DNA of 13,026 nt from Deltaproteobacteria bacterium (GCA_030649435.1 JAUSKE010000179.1:1-13026), one strand, 5' to 3'; counted from the first letter of the stretch, positions 6,059 to 12,976 are shown. Notes: generated from the letters alone by a model not told the origin. Numbers and translations: made by a program.

Positions 6059-6375
6059 TGATTCGGAAGAATGACATGGTGATGGTGATTACCGGCCGGG
6101 ATAAGGGAAAGACCGGAAAAGTTCTGGCCATTCTCTCTGCCAAGGGACGGGCTCTTGTGGAGAAGCTTCAGATTGTGAAGCGCCATCAGAAGCCGACTCA
6201 AAAGATTCGTCAGGGGGGGATTGTTGAAAAAGAGGCCTCCATCCATCTTTCGAATTTGATGCTCTATTGCGCAAAATGTTCAAAGGCGGTCCGGACCGGC
6301 GTCAAGATTTTGAAGGATGGGAAGAAGTCCAGAATTTGTAAAAAGTGTGATCAAGAGATTGGAGTGGTGTCATGA
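6058..6375 (+). CDS. rplX: 50S ribosomal protein L24, zinc-knuckle form
   Basis: L24 is an assembly initiator for the 50S subunit and has a KOW domain (MVMVITGRDKGKTGKVLAI, residues 7-25). The 105-residue product has four cysteines, C71, C74, C94 and C97, arranged as two CXXC pairs (CAKC and CKKC) in its C-terminal half. These probably hold zinc, as in many bacterial L24 proteins but not all. A GGAGG at 6046-6050 with a 7-nt spacer, inside the rplN end, supports the start. The TGA stop overlaps the rplE ATG by 4 nt. Confidence 0.98.
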   Translation: MIRKNDMVMVITGRDKGKTGKVLAILSAKGRALVEKLQIVKRHQKPTQKIRQGGIVEKEASIHLSNLMLYCAKCSKAVRTGVKILKDGKKSRICKKCDQEIGVVS

Positions 6376-6926
6376 CGTACCAGGAACATTTTAACAAAAC
6401 CATTATCCCTGAGGTCATGAAGGTTCTTGGCTTCAAAAACCCTATGAGGGCCCCTCGTGTCGAGAAAATCATTGTCTCTTCTTGCCTGAAGGAAGCGCTT
6501 CAAGACGCCAAGATTCTTGATCGGGCCGCTGCCGAGCTGGGGCAGATCACCGGTCAAAAGCCAGTGATCACCAAGGCCAAGAAATCAATTGCCGCCTTTA
6601 AGCTGCGTAAAGGGGTCTCTATCGGTTGTAAAGTCACTCTGCGCAAAAAACGGATGTACGAATTTTTAAATCGCTTGATCAATGTGGCACTCCCACGCAT
6701 GAGAGATTTTAAGGGGGTTTCCGACAAGGCTTTTGACGGGCGCGGTAATTATACCCTGGGTCTTACGGAGCAGATTGTTTTTCCGGAAATCCAGTACGAC
6801 AAGATTGATAAGATTCGAGGGATGAATGTCACTATTGTGACCACTGCCCGTAATGATCAGGAGGGACGGGCCCTTCTGAAGGCCTTGGGCATGCCCTTTA
6901 AAGAAGCAGGATCTAAGGAGTCATAA
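6372..6926 (+). CDS. rplE: 50S ribosomal protein L5
   Basis: L5 binds 5S rRNA and forms a bridge to the 30S head. The 184-residue product (usual 178-180) contains TGQKPVITKAKKSIA at 60-74, LPRMRDFKGVSDKAFDGRGN at 107-126 and the closing strand MNVTIVTTARND. In the first domain the usual Asn-X-Gly-X-Gly-Glu turn before ALQDAK is replaced by Ser-Ser-Cys-Leu-Lys-Glu (residues 36-41), an uncommon variation. GGAG at 6361-6364 with a 7-nt spacer supports the start, which overlaps rplX by 4 nt. In enterobacteria the S8-binding regulatory site of the spc mRNA lies near this gene start; I could not recognise one here. Confidence 0.98.
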   Translation: MTYQEHFNKTIIPEVMKVLGFKNPMRAPRVEKIIVSSCLKEALQDAKILDRAAAELGQITGQKPVITKAKKSIAAFKLRKGVSIGCKVTLRKKRMYEFLNRLINVALPRMRDFKGVSDKAFDGRGNYTLGLTEQIVFPEIQYDKIDKIRGMNVTIVTTARNDQEGRALLKALGMPFKEAGSKES

Positions 6927-6928
6927 GA

Positions 6929-7114
6929 ATGGCAAAAACGTCGTTGATGGTGAAGGCCGCCAGGAAGCCGAAGTTCAAAGTGAGGGGCTATAATAGGTGT
7001 CCACTCTGTGGGCGTCCACGTGCCTTTATCCGGAGGTTTGGCGTCTGTCGTCTTTGTTTCCGGCAGAGGGCCCTCGCGGGAGAACTGCCCGGAGTCATGA
7101 AAGCAAGCTGGTAA
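6929..7114 (+). CDS. rpsN: 30S ribosomal protein S14, zinc (type Z) form
   Basis: S14 completes late assembly of the 30S head next to S3 and S10. This is the short, 61-residue form with four zinc-binding cysteines at C24, C27, C40 and C43 (CPLC and CRLC), followed by FRQRALAGELPGVMKASW, the classic ending. The long cysteine-free form of ~101 residues found in enterobacteria is a paralogue not seen in the window. AAGGAG at 6915-6920 gives an 8-nt spacer to the ATG. It lies 2 nt after rplE and 15 nt before rpsH. Confidence 0.99.
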   Translation: MAKTSLMVKAARKPKFKVRGYNRCPLCGRPRAFIRRFGVCRLCFRQRALAGELPGVMKASW

Positions 7115-7129
7115 AGGAGAAAAAAGAAA

Positions 7130-7525
7130 ATGATGACCGATCCCATTGCTGATATGTTAACACGCCTCCGAAACGCGCTCAAGGCTCGGCACGCGTCTGT
7201 TATTGTGCCGTATTCAGAGTTTCGTCACGCCCTGTTGAAGCGGCTTGTTGATACTGGGTTTGTCAAGGCGGTAGAAACAGCAGGTGAAGCGCCGAAGAAA
7301 AATCTTCTCGTTCACTTGAAGTATGCACGCGATAAACAATCAATTATCTCGGGGCTGGTTCGTGTTAGCACTCCGGGGCGTCGCGTTTATAAGAGTTATC
7401 GCGATTTGAAGTCGGTGATGAACGGATTGGGATTGTTCATGGTTTCGACCCCCAAAGGGGTTTTTACCGATTATGAGGCTCGTGAGAAAAAAATGGGAGG
7501 AGAGGTCTTGTTCAAGATCTGGTAA
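7130..7525 (+). CDS. rpsH: 30S ribosomal protein S8
   Basis: S8 is a primary 16S binder in the central domain and, in enterobacteria, the translational repressor of the spc operon. The 131-residue, normal-length protein begins MMTDPIADMLTRLRNA and ends with the RNA-binding C-terminal half: RVSTPGRRVYKSYRDLK, then MVSTPKGVFTDYEAREK and GGEVLFKIW. Two ATG codons lie in tandem at 7130 and 7133. The first is 10 nt and the second 13 nt from AAAGGAG (7113-7119), so the first is preferred, but either could be used. Confidence 0.98.
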   Translation: MMTDPIADMLTRLRNALKARHASVIVPYSEFRHALLKRLVDTGFVKAVETAGEAPKKNLLVHLKYARDKQSIISGLVRVSTPGRRVYKSYRDLKSVMNGLGLFMVSTPKGVFTDYEAREKKMGGEVLFKIW

Positions 7526-7528
7526 CTT

Positions 7529-8086
7529 ATGTCACGCATTGGCAAACAACCGATCAAAATTCCGGAAAAGGTCAAAGTCGATCTAACCGCTGCCGAAGTT
7601 AAGGTGAAAGGGCCGTTGGGGGAGCTCACACTTCCGATTGATCCATACATGGAGCTGGTGATCAATCAGGGGATCATTACTGTCAAGATGCGCGACCAGT
7701 CGGATGAAGCCCTCATACGTCATGGTCTCTTCCGGACCCTTGTCGCCAACATGGTGCACGGCGTTTCTGAAGGATTTAAAAAGGAATTAGAAATTAATGG
7801 CGTCGGCTATCGGGCCGAGGTCAAGGGACAGATACTTGTGCTGGCCCTCGGTCATTCGCACCCGATTGAGTTTCATCTTCCGCAAGGGGTCAAGGCCCAT
7901 GTGGAAAAACAGACCCGGATTACCCTCTCGGGGGCCTCGAAAGAAGTGGTCGGTGAAGCAGCAGCCATTATAAGGAAAAAATACCGCCCGGTGGAACCGT
8001 ACAAAGGAAAAGGGGTTCGTTATGTCGGTGAAATTGTTCGTAAGAAGGTGGGTAAGGCGGCGGTTGGAAGCGGAGGAGGGAAGTAA
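7529..8086 (+). CDS. rplF: 50S ribosomal protein L6
   Basis: L6 lies near the factor-binding centre and consists of two related domains. The 185-residue protein begins MSRIGKQPIKIPEKV, has GVGYRAEVKG at 91-100 in the second domain and the C-terminal signature PYKGKGVRYVGE at 157-168, followed by a basic, glycine-rich end. The usual length is 176-180. The ATG at 7529 is only 3 nt after the rpsH stop, and I see no clear Shine-Dalgarno in the right window; the nearest purine-rich run is over 20 nt upstream. Initiation probably relies on ribosomes finishing rpsH. Confidence 0.98.
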   Translation: MSRIGKQPIKIPEKVKVDLTAAEVKVKGPLGELTLPIDPYMELVINQGIITVKMRDQSDEALIRHGLFRTLVANMVHGVSEGFKKELEINGVGYRAEVKGQILVLALGHSHPIEFHLPQGVKAHVEKQTRITLSGASKEVVGEAAAIIRKKYRPVEPYKGKGVRYVGEIVRKKVGKAAVGSGGGK

Positions 8087-8439
8087 TGGATAAGCTCGAA
8101 GCACGAATACGTCGAAAAGTACGGATCCGCAAGAAAGTGTCCGGATCTCCGGAGCGTCTCCGTCTTTCTGTTTATCGGAGTGTCCGAAACCTTTTTGCTC
8201 AATTGGTCGATGATCAGTCTGGTCGGACGTTGCTCGCTGCCTCGACTCTCTCTGAGGACTTCGGCGATAAAAAGGATGCTGGCAATGTTAAGGGGGCCAA
8301 AAAGTTGGGATTGCTCCTCGCCAAGAAGGCGAAGACCAAGGGGATTGAAAAGGTTGTTTTTGACCGTGGTGGGTTTCTCTTTCACGGACGGGTCAAGGCG
8401 TTTGCCGATGGGGCTCGCGAAGGCGGTTTGCAATTCTAG
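8086..8439 (+). CDS. rplR: 50S ribosomal protein L18
   Basis: L18 is one of the 5S rRNA-binding proteins of the central protuberance, with L5. The 117-residue, normal-length product has a strongly basic N-terminus (RIRRKVRIRKKVSG), the strand RLRLSVYRSVRNLFAQLVDD and the C-terminal signature FDRGGFLFHGRVKA at 92-105. Two stacked GGAGG-type motifs at 8072-8080 lie 5-6 nt before the ATG. The start shares one base with the rplF stop (TAATG). A 30-nt gap with a small hairpin follows before rpsE. Confidence 0.98.
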   Translation: MDKLEARIRRKVRIRKKVSGSPERLRLSVYRSVRNLFAQLVDDQSGRTLLAASTLSEDFGDKKDAGNVKGAKKLGLLLAKKAKTKGIEKVVFDRGGFLFHGRVKAFADGAREGGLQF

Positions 8440-8454
8440 CCCTGTTAAGAGGGC
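8439..8454. repeat. Small inverted repeat between rplR and rpsE
   Basis: GCCCT at 8439-8443 is the exact reverse complement of AGGGC at 8450-8454, with a 6-nt loop. It begins at the last base of the rplR stop codon and ends directly before the AAGGGG Shine-Dalgarno (8455-8460) of rpsE. A 5-bp stem is weak and could occur by chance. Its place just upstream of a Shine-Dalgarno resembles the mini-hairpins before those of rpsS and rplV, though its sequence differs. Confidence 0.4.
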
Positions 8455-8469
8455 AAGGGGAAAATAAAA

Positions 8470-8949
8470 ATGGCCGAAGAATCAGGACAATTTAAAGAAC
8501 GGATCGTCAGTATCAGTCGTGTCGCCAAGGTTGTGAAAGGGGGCCGACGGTTTAGTTTCTCCGTGCTCGCTGTCGTTGGTGACGGGGTTGGTTCTGTCGG
8601 TTTTGGTTTGGGCAAGGCGGGTGAGGTGCCAGATGCGATTCGAAAAGCGATTGATCGAGCCAAGAAGAATATTTCGGTGATCCCTCTCCGCGACCGAACG
8701 ATCCCCCATGAAGTGACTGGTCGTTACGGGGCGGGGAAAGTTTTTCTGAAACCGGCCTCAGATGGAACCGGTGTGATTGCCGGTGGCGCCGTTCGAGCCG
8801 TTGTTGAATCAGCAGGGATTCGCAATATTTTAACCAAGTGTATCGGAACTCATAACCCACACAATGCCGTTAAGGCAACGATGGATGCCCTGGGAAGGCT
8901 TAGACATCCAGCGGACGTCGTTAAACGAAGGCAGGCGACCAGTGAGTGA
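8470..8949 (+). CDS. rpsE: 30S ribosomal protein S5
   Basis: S5 helps form the mRNA entry tunnel and affects decoding accuracy. The 159-residue product (usual 160-170) has an N-terminal double-stranded-RNA-binding fold with KVVKGGRRFSF at 20-30 and VGFGLGKAGEVPDAIRKA, and a C-terminal domain with GTGVIAGGAVRAV at 99-111 and GTHNPHNAVKAT. AAGGGG at 8455-8460 lies 9 nt before the ATG. rpmD, which normally follows somewhere downstream in this cluster, is absent; instead rpsE overlaps rplO directly by 8 nt. Confidence 0.99.
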   Translation: MAEESGQFKERIVSISRVAKVVKGGRRFSFSVLAVVGDGVGSVGFGLGKAGEVPDAIRKAIDRAKKNISVIPLRDRTIPHEVTGRYGAGKVFLKPASDGTGVIAGGAVRAVVESAGIRNILTKCIGTHNPHNAVKATMDALGRLRHPADVVKRRQATSE

Positions 8950-9586
8950 AAAGATAAAAAAGAAAGTTGAAAAAAAGACCAAGAGCGCCCCTGTTAAAAA
9001 GGCGCCCGGGAAAGTAGCAGCGCCCAAAGTTCGTGCGGCGGTTAAGAAGAGCGTTGTTGTCAAGAAGTCTGAGGCTGTCCCACAGGGACTCCCTTCGGTC
9101 GTACCGCGGGCACTTCCTCCGGTCGCTGGCGAGAAGAAGATAAGTCTCGCAAACTTTCCGTCATTTCCGGGTTCCCGTTTTGATCGAAAACGGCTTGGCC
9201 GCGGTGATAGCTCAGGGCAGGGAAGTACTTCAGGTCGTGGTCATAAGGGACAGAAGGCCCGTGCCGGTGGTTATCACAAGGTTGGTTTTGAAGGGGGGCA
9301 GATGCCTCTCTCTCGTCGGGTCCCGAAGCGTGGTTTTACAAATATTTTCAAGAAGGAATTTGCCGTGGTGAATCTCAGAGATCTGGCGGAGCTTCCGGAT
9401 AACACCGTGGTTGATGTCGCCTTTCTGAAGGAGAATGGGTTTGTTCGTAGGAATGCCCTGGCCCTTAAAATTTTGGGGGATGGTGAATTTGCCAAAAAGC
9501 TTGTGATTCGGGCGGACCAGTTTAGTGAATCCGCCAAGAAAAAGATTATTGCCTCAGGTGGCACGGCGGAAGTGGTCAATGGCTGA
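8942..9586 (+). CDS. rplO: 50S ribosomal protein L15 with a 66-residue basic N-terminal extension
   Basis: L15 is a late-assembling 23S binder. The canonical core starts at about residue 67 (ISLANFPSF) and includes KRLGRG, GRGHKGQKARAGG at 98-110, FEGGQMPLSRRVPKRGF and a C-terminal SGGTAEVVNG. The total is 214 residues against a usual 145-150. Residues 1-66 are rich in Lys, Ala, Val and Pro and look disordered. From the GTG at 8942 to the core there is no in-frame ATG, GTG, TTG or CTG, so the extension must be translated unless the start is non-standard or lies even further upstream in rpsE. GAAGG at 8927-8931 is a weak Shine-Dalgarno. It overlaps rpsE and secY by 8 nt each. Confidence 0.96.
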   Translation: MSEKIKKKVEKKTKSAPVKKAPGKVAAPKVRAAVKKSVVVKKSEAVPQGLPSVVPRALPPVAGEKKISLANFPSFPGSRFDRKRLGRGDSSGQGSTSGRGHKGQKARAGGYHKVGFEGGQMPLSRRVPKRGFTNIFKKEFAVVNLRDLAELPDNTVVDVAFLKENGFVRRNALALKILGDGEFAKKLVIRADQFSESAKKKIIASGGTAEVVNG

Positions 9587-10883
9587 GTCGGGTGTTTTGA
9601 ATATAGCGAGGGTCCCCGAGCTTCGAAAAAGAGTTTTGTTTACCCTCGCGCTCCTCGCGGTCTATCGGATCGGGGTTTTTGTCCCGACACCGGGGATCAA
9701 TACGGAGGCCCTCCAGAAGCTGATTTCGGGAGGTACGGTCTTTGAAATTTTTAATCTCTTTTCCGGTGGGGCGCTGGAGCGTTTCTCAGTGCTCGCCTTA
9801 GGGGTCATGCCGTACATTTCGGCATCGATTATCATCCAACTCTTGACGGTCGTTGTTCCCTCCTTGGAAAGACTTTCCAAGGAAGGGGGGGCGGGCCGTC
9901 ATAAGATCACCCAGTACACCCGTTATGGAACGGTTCTCCTCTGTCTGGTTCAAGGGCTTGGGATCAGCTTCGGGCTAGAACAGCAGGGGGTTTTGTTGCC
10001 GGGCGTTGGCGGTGTTTCTTTTTTTGTGGTCACGGTGGCGACGTTGATGGCCGGGACCGTCTTCATCATGTGGTTGGGAGAGCAGATCTCGGAGCGTGGT
10101 ATCGGTAACGGAATTTCGCTCATCATCTTTTCCGGTATCGTGACACGGATCCCGAGCGCTTTTCGAGATGCCTGGTCCACCAAGGAACAGTTTGGAGGGT
10201 TCTTCGGATTCCTCCTCCTTTTGGGTTTTATCTTCGGGGTGATTGCAATTATCCTCTTCTGTGAGCGAGCCCAGAGAAAGATCCCGATCCAATATGCCAA
10301 AAGGGTTGTGGGACGAAAACTCTATGGGGGACAAAGCACGCATCTTCCGCTGAAGATCAACTCGGCCGGTGTTATCCCTCCGATCTTTGCCTCTTCGTTG
10401 ATCCTTTTTCCGGCGACGATTGCCCAGTTTGTAAAGGAAGGGCCGGTCCAACAGGTGGCCAATCTTTTATCGACCGGTTGGTTGCATGCCGGTTTGTATA
10501 TTGCTCTGATTATTTTCTTCACCTATTTTTACACCGCGGTGACCTTTAATCCGGTGGATGTGGCGCAGAATATCCAGAAGTATGGTGGGTTTATCCCGGG
10601 GATCCGGCCAGGTCAGAACACTTCTGATTACATCGACAGGATCTTGGCTCGAATCACCTTAGGGGGTGCGATTTATATTTCAACGATCTGCATTTTGCCG
10701 CAGGTATTGATTGAAAAGTTTGGGATCCCTTCAACACTGGCTTCAACCTTTGGTGGGACTTCTCTCTTGATCGTCGTCGGTGTTGCGATGGATACGTTGT
10801 CTCAGATTGAATCGCATCTTCTGGCGAGAAATTACGAAGGGTTGTTGGGCGAGAAGAGTGGTAAGTTCAGGGGCCGTACATGA
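9579..10883 (+). CDS. secY: Preprotein translocase channel subunit SecY
   Basis: SecY is the central pore of the SecYEG translocon in the inner membrane. The 434-residue protein has ten hydrophobic segments, at roughly 18-38, 70-93, 115-134, 143-166, 174-191, 206-228, 263-284, 300-323, 358-378 and 389-409. Conserved motifs include VMPYISASIIIQLL at 77-90, GEQISERGIGNGISLI at 167-182, AQRKIPIQYAKR at 231-242 and GGFIPGIRPG at 336-345. The ATG at 9579 is chosen because MAESGVLNIARVPELRKR is the normal N-terminus and because it overlaps the rplO stop by 8 nt. An in-frame ATG at 9525 would add 18 residues unlike the family. The stop overlaps adk (ATGA). Confidence 0.99.
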   Translation: MAESGVLNIARVPELRKRVLFTLALLAVYRIGVFVPTPGINTEALQKLISGGTVFEIFNLFSGGALERFSVLALGVMPYISASIIIQLLTVVVPSLERLSKEGGAGRHKITQYTRYGTVLLCLVQGLGISFGLEQQGVLLPGVGGVSFFVVTVATLMAGTVFIMWLGEQISERGIGNGISLIIFSGIVTRIPSAFRDAWSTKEQFGGFFGFLLLLGFIFGVIAIILFCERAQRKIPIQYAKRVVGRKLYGGQSTHLPLKINSAGVIPPIFASSLILFPATIAQFVKEGPVQQVANLLSTGWLHAGLYIALIIFFTYFYTAVTFNPVDVAQNIQKYGGFIPGIRPGQNTSDYIDRILARITLGGAIYISTICILPQVLIEKFGIPSTLASTFGGTSLLIVVGVAMDTLSQIESHLLARNYEGLLGEKSGKFRGRT

Positions 10884-11428
10884 ATTTGATTTTGCTGGGG
10901 CCTCCCGGTTCCGGAAAAGGGACTCAAGGGAAAAGGTTGGGGGAATTTTTAAAAATACCCCAGATCTCAACGGGCGATATCCTTCGGCAGGCGCTGGAGA
11001 ACAAGACAGCCCTCGGACTCAAAGCGAAGGGGTATATGGAGAGAGGAGCGCTGGTTCCGGATGAGGTTATTATTGGGGTGATGGAAGAGAGATTGGGGCA
11101 GGCCGATTGTTCCGGTGGGTATCTGTTGGATGGTTTTCCACGAACGGTTGCCCAAGCTGAGGCGCTGGAAGCGATGCTGACGCGCTCTGATTGTAAAATC
11201 GACCGGGTTTTAAGTTTGGTTGTTTCGCAGCAGGAGTTGATACAGAGGATGGTCGGTCGCGGTCGGGCCGATGACAAAGAAGAAGTGGTGCAGCAGCGAC
11301 TCAAAGTTTATGAGGACCAGACGGCACCGCTTGTCGATTATTACCTGAAGAAGGGGCTTTTGAAGGTGGTTGAGGGAATGGGGCCGGTGGAAGAAATCAC
11401 TTCCCGTCTTTTGAAGAGTCTCCGATGA
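10880..11428 (+). CDS. adk: Adenylate kinase, short-LID form
   Basis: This enzyme interconverts ATP + AMP and 2 ADP in the cytoplasm. The 182-residue product has the Walker A P-loop GPPGSGKGT at 7-15, the AMP-binding STGDILR at 30-36 and DGFPRT at 84-89. The LID arginine region reads GRGRADD at 126-132 and is followed directly by RLKVYEDQTAPL. The long ~30-residue LID insert, often zinc-binding in other bacteria, is absent, so this is the short form of about 180-190 residues rather than ~215. It starts with a 4-nt overlap with secY after AGGGG (10869-10873) and ends with a 4-nt overlap with map. Confidence 0.98.
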   Translation: MNLILLGPPGSGKGTQGKRLGEFLKIPQISTGDILRQALENKTALGLKAKGYMERGALVPDEVIIGVMEERLGQADCSGGYLLDGFPRTVAQAEALEAMLTRSDCKIDRVLSLVVSQQELIQRMVGRGRADDKEEVVQQRLKVYEDQTAPLVDYYLKKGLLKVVEGMGPVEEITSRLLKSLR

Positions 11429-12171
11429 TTATTTTAAAGTCACCGGAGGAGCTTCAAAAGATGGCCCGGGCTGGCAGGATGGTTGCCGAGATACTGGAGA
11501 TGTTGAAAGAAGTTGTGAAGCCGGGGATCACCACCGGCGATCTGGATCGAATGGCCGAGCAGTGGATGCTGAAAAAAGGGGCCAAGCCAGCGTTTAAGGG
11601 GTATCGGGGGTACCAGCATTCCCTTTGTACCTCGGTGAATGAAGAGGTTGTTCACGGTATTCCGGGTCAAAGGGTTTTGAAGGAAGGGGATATCATCGGT
11701 ATTGATTGTGGCGTGATCGTGGAAGATTTTTATGGGGATGCGGCAAGAACGGTCCCTGTCGGAAAGATTGCGGCGCCGCTTGAAAAACTAGTTCGTGTGA
11801 CGAAAGAATCGCTCGACCGCGGATTGGCTCAGGTGGTTTTGGGAAACCGGATACACGATATCGGGCATGCGGTTCAGGAGTTGGCGGAGAAAGAAGGTTT
11901 TTCAGTTGTCCGCGACTTTGTAGGACACGGGATCGGTCGCCAGTTGCACGAAGACCCGCAAGTCCCCAATTTTGGAAAGCCGCATACAGGGGCGCGGCTT
12001 GAAGTCGGCATGGTTTTAGCGATTGAGCCGATGGTGAACGTTGGTGGACCCGAAGTAAAGGTGTTGGAGGATGGTTGGACGGCAGTGACGGTAGATAAAC
12101 AGTGTTCGGCCCATTTTGAGGACACCATCGCACTGACCGAAAAAGGACCAGAGATTTTAACGAGGGTTTGA
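11425..12171 (+). CDS. map: Methionine aminopeptidase, type I
   Basis: The enzyme removes the initiator methionine from new proteins whose second residue is small. The 248-residue protein has the pita-bread fold with all five metal ligands visible: D94 (IDCG), D105 (GDAAR), H168 (GHGIG), E201 (AIEPM) and E232 (HFEDT). The catalytic histidines H77 (VHGIPG) and H175 (LHEDP) are also present. There is no N-terminal extension, so it is the minimal type Ia form. The ATG overlaps the adk stop (ATGA), with GAAGAG at 11413-11418 upstream. It is followed 16 nt later by infA. Confidence 0.99.
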   Translation: MIILKSPEELQKMARAGRMVAEILEMLKEVVKPGITTGDLDRMAEQWMLKKGAKPAFKGYRGYQHSLCTSVNEEVVHGIPGQRVLKEGDIIGIDCGVIVEDFYGDAARTVPVGKIAAPLEKLVRVTKESLDRGLAQVVLGNRIHDIGHAVQELAEKEGFSVVRDFVGHGIGRQLHEDPQVPNFGKPHTGARLEVGMVLAIEPMVNVGGPEVKVLEDGWTAVTVDKQCSAHFEDTIALTEKGPEILTRV

Positions 12172-12187
12172 TGAGGCAATTTTCTTA

Positions 12188-12406
12188 ATGGCCAAAGAAG
12201 GAGCGATTGAAGTAGAAGGGACAGTGCTCGAGCCTTTGCCGAACGCGATGTTTCGGGTGCAGTTGGAAAATGGTCACAAGGTTTTGGCGCATATTTCGGG
12301 AAAGATGAGGATGCATTTTATCAAGATTTTGCCGGGAGATAAGGTCAAGGTGGAATTATCCCCCTATGACCTGACCCGGGGACGAATTACGTTTAGGTCG
12401 AAGTAG
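12188..12406 (+). CDS. infA: Translation initiation factor IF-1
   Basis: IF-1 is an S1/OB-fold protein that occupies the 30S A site during initiation. The 72-residue, exactly normal-length product reads as family throughout: MAKEGAIEVEGTVLEPLPNA, then MFRVQLENGHKVLAHISGKM at 21-40, RMHFIKILPGDKVKVELSPY at 41-60 and DLTRGRITFRSK at the end. Only a weak TGAGG (12172-12176), 11 nt before the ATG, serves as Shine-Dalgarno. Its place between map and rpmJ is the common arrangement at the spc-alpha boundary. Confidence 0.99.
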   Translation: MAKEGAIEVEGTVLEPLPNAMFRVQLENGHKVLAHISGKMRMHFIKILPGDKVKVELSPYDLTRGRITFRSK

Positions 12407-12432
12407 TTTAACCAGGCCCAAAGGATATTATT

Positions 12433-12546
12433 ATGAAGATACGATCATCAGTGAAAACGATTTGTGCGAAGTGCAAGATTGTCCGCCGAAAGCGGGTTGT
12501 TCGAGTCATTTGCACAAATCCGAAACATAAACAGAAACAGGGGTAA
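12433..12546 (+). CDS. rpmJ: 50S ribosomal protein L36, zinc-binding (C+) form
   Basis: L36 is the smallest ribosomal protein and binds 23S rRNA through a zinc ribbon. The gene encodes 37 residues starting MKIRSSVKTICAKCKIV and ending NPKHKQKQG before TAA. The zinc ligands C11, C14, C27 and H32 are all present, so this is the C+ version rather than the zinc-independent paralogue. AAAGGAT at 12420-12426 lies about 7 nt before the ATG. It sits 26 nt after infA and 5 nt before rpsM. Confidence 0.98.
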   Translation: MKIRSSVKTICAKCKIVRRKRVVRVICTNPKHKQKQG

Positions 12547-12551
12547 TATTT

Positions 12552-12938
12552 ATGCCACGTATAGCAGGGATTGATGTTCCAGCGAAAAAGCGGGTCGAAG
12601 TCGCGTTGACCTACGTTTACGGTATTGGCCGGCCGATGGCGCGCAAAATTATTGCGAAGGCCGGGATTGATGGAAATATCCGGACCGAGGCGTTGTCGAC
12701 CGCCCAGCTTGCTAAGCTGGTTGAGATTATTGATGAAAATTACAAGGTGGAGGGGGATCTTCGGAAAGAGATTTCCATGAACATCAAGCGTTTGATCGAT
12801 CTTGGGGCCTACCGCGGGCTTCGCCATAAGGCGAACCTTCCGGTTCGAGGACAGCGGACACACACGAACGCACGGACCCGAAAAGGGAGACCCCGTATTG
12901 CAGTTGCTGGAAAGAAACAGGCACCAACATCTAAATAA
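12552..12938 (+). CDS. rpsM: 30S ribosomal protein S13
   Basis: S13 is in the 30S head, pairs with S19 and contacts the P-site tRNA and the large subunit. The 128-residue product starts MPRIAGIDVPAKKRVEVAL. It has YVYGIGRPMARKI at 21-33 and the basic tail motif LPVRGQRTHTNARTRKG at 96-112, and it ends in a lysine/threonine-rich stretch. The length is slightly above the usual 118-126. AGGGG at 12539-12543, which overlaps the rpmJ end, lies 8 nt before the ATG. With only 5 nt of gap there is no room for a separate alpha-operon leader before this gene. Confidence 0.99.
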   Translation: MPRIAGIDVPAKKRVEVALTYVYGIGRPMARKIIAKAGIDGNIRTEALSTAQLAKLVEIIDENYKVEGDLRKEISMNIKRLIDLGAYRGLRHKANLPVRGQRTHTNARTRKGRPRIAVAGKKQAPTSK

Positions 12939-12976
12939 TAATGTAGGGGCAGGCCCGAAAAGGAGTTTTAAAGATT

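Noticed and set aside
8942..9139. Decayed rpmD (L30) gene hidden in the L15 extension
   Set aside because: The translated frame is Lys/Ala/Pro low-complexity with none of the L30 motifs (such as the IGRP and LGLRK regions), and a quick look at another frame meets early stops.
9525..9578. Earlier in-frame ATG for secY at 9525
   Set aside because: It would add 18 residues unlike SecY N-termini and overlap rplO by 62 nt; the ATG at 9579 gives the usual start.
12408..12863. Open frame of 151 codons on the minus strand opposite rpmJ and rpsM
   Set aside because: It lies entirely opposite well-identified genes, has no recognisable domain, and is a by-product of their codon use. The same holds for long minus-strand frames at 933-1445 and 9975-10451.
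12946..12969. Short inverted repeats in the rpsM-rpsK gap (GGGC/GCCC with a 2-nt loop, AAAA/TTTT around GGAG)
   Set aside because: The loop is too small in the first and the stem too weak in the second; neither is a convincing structure.
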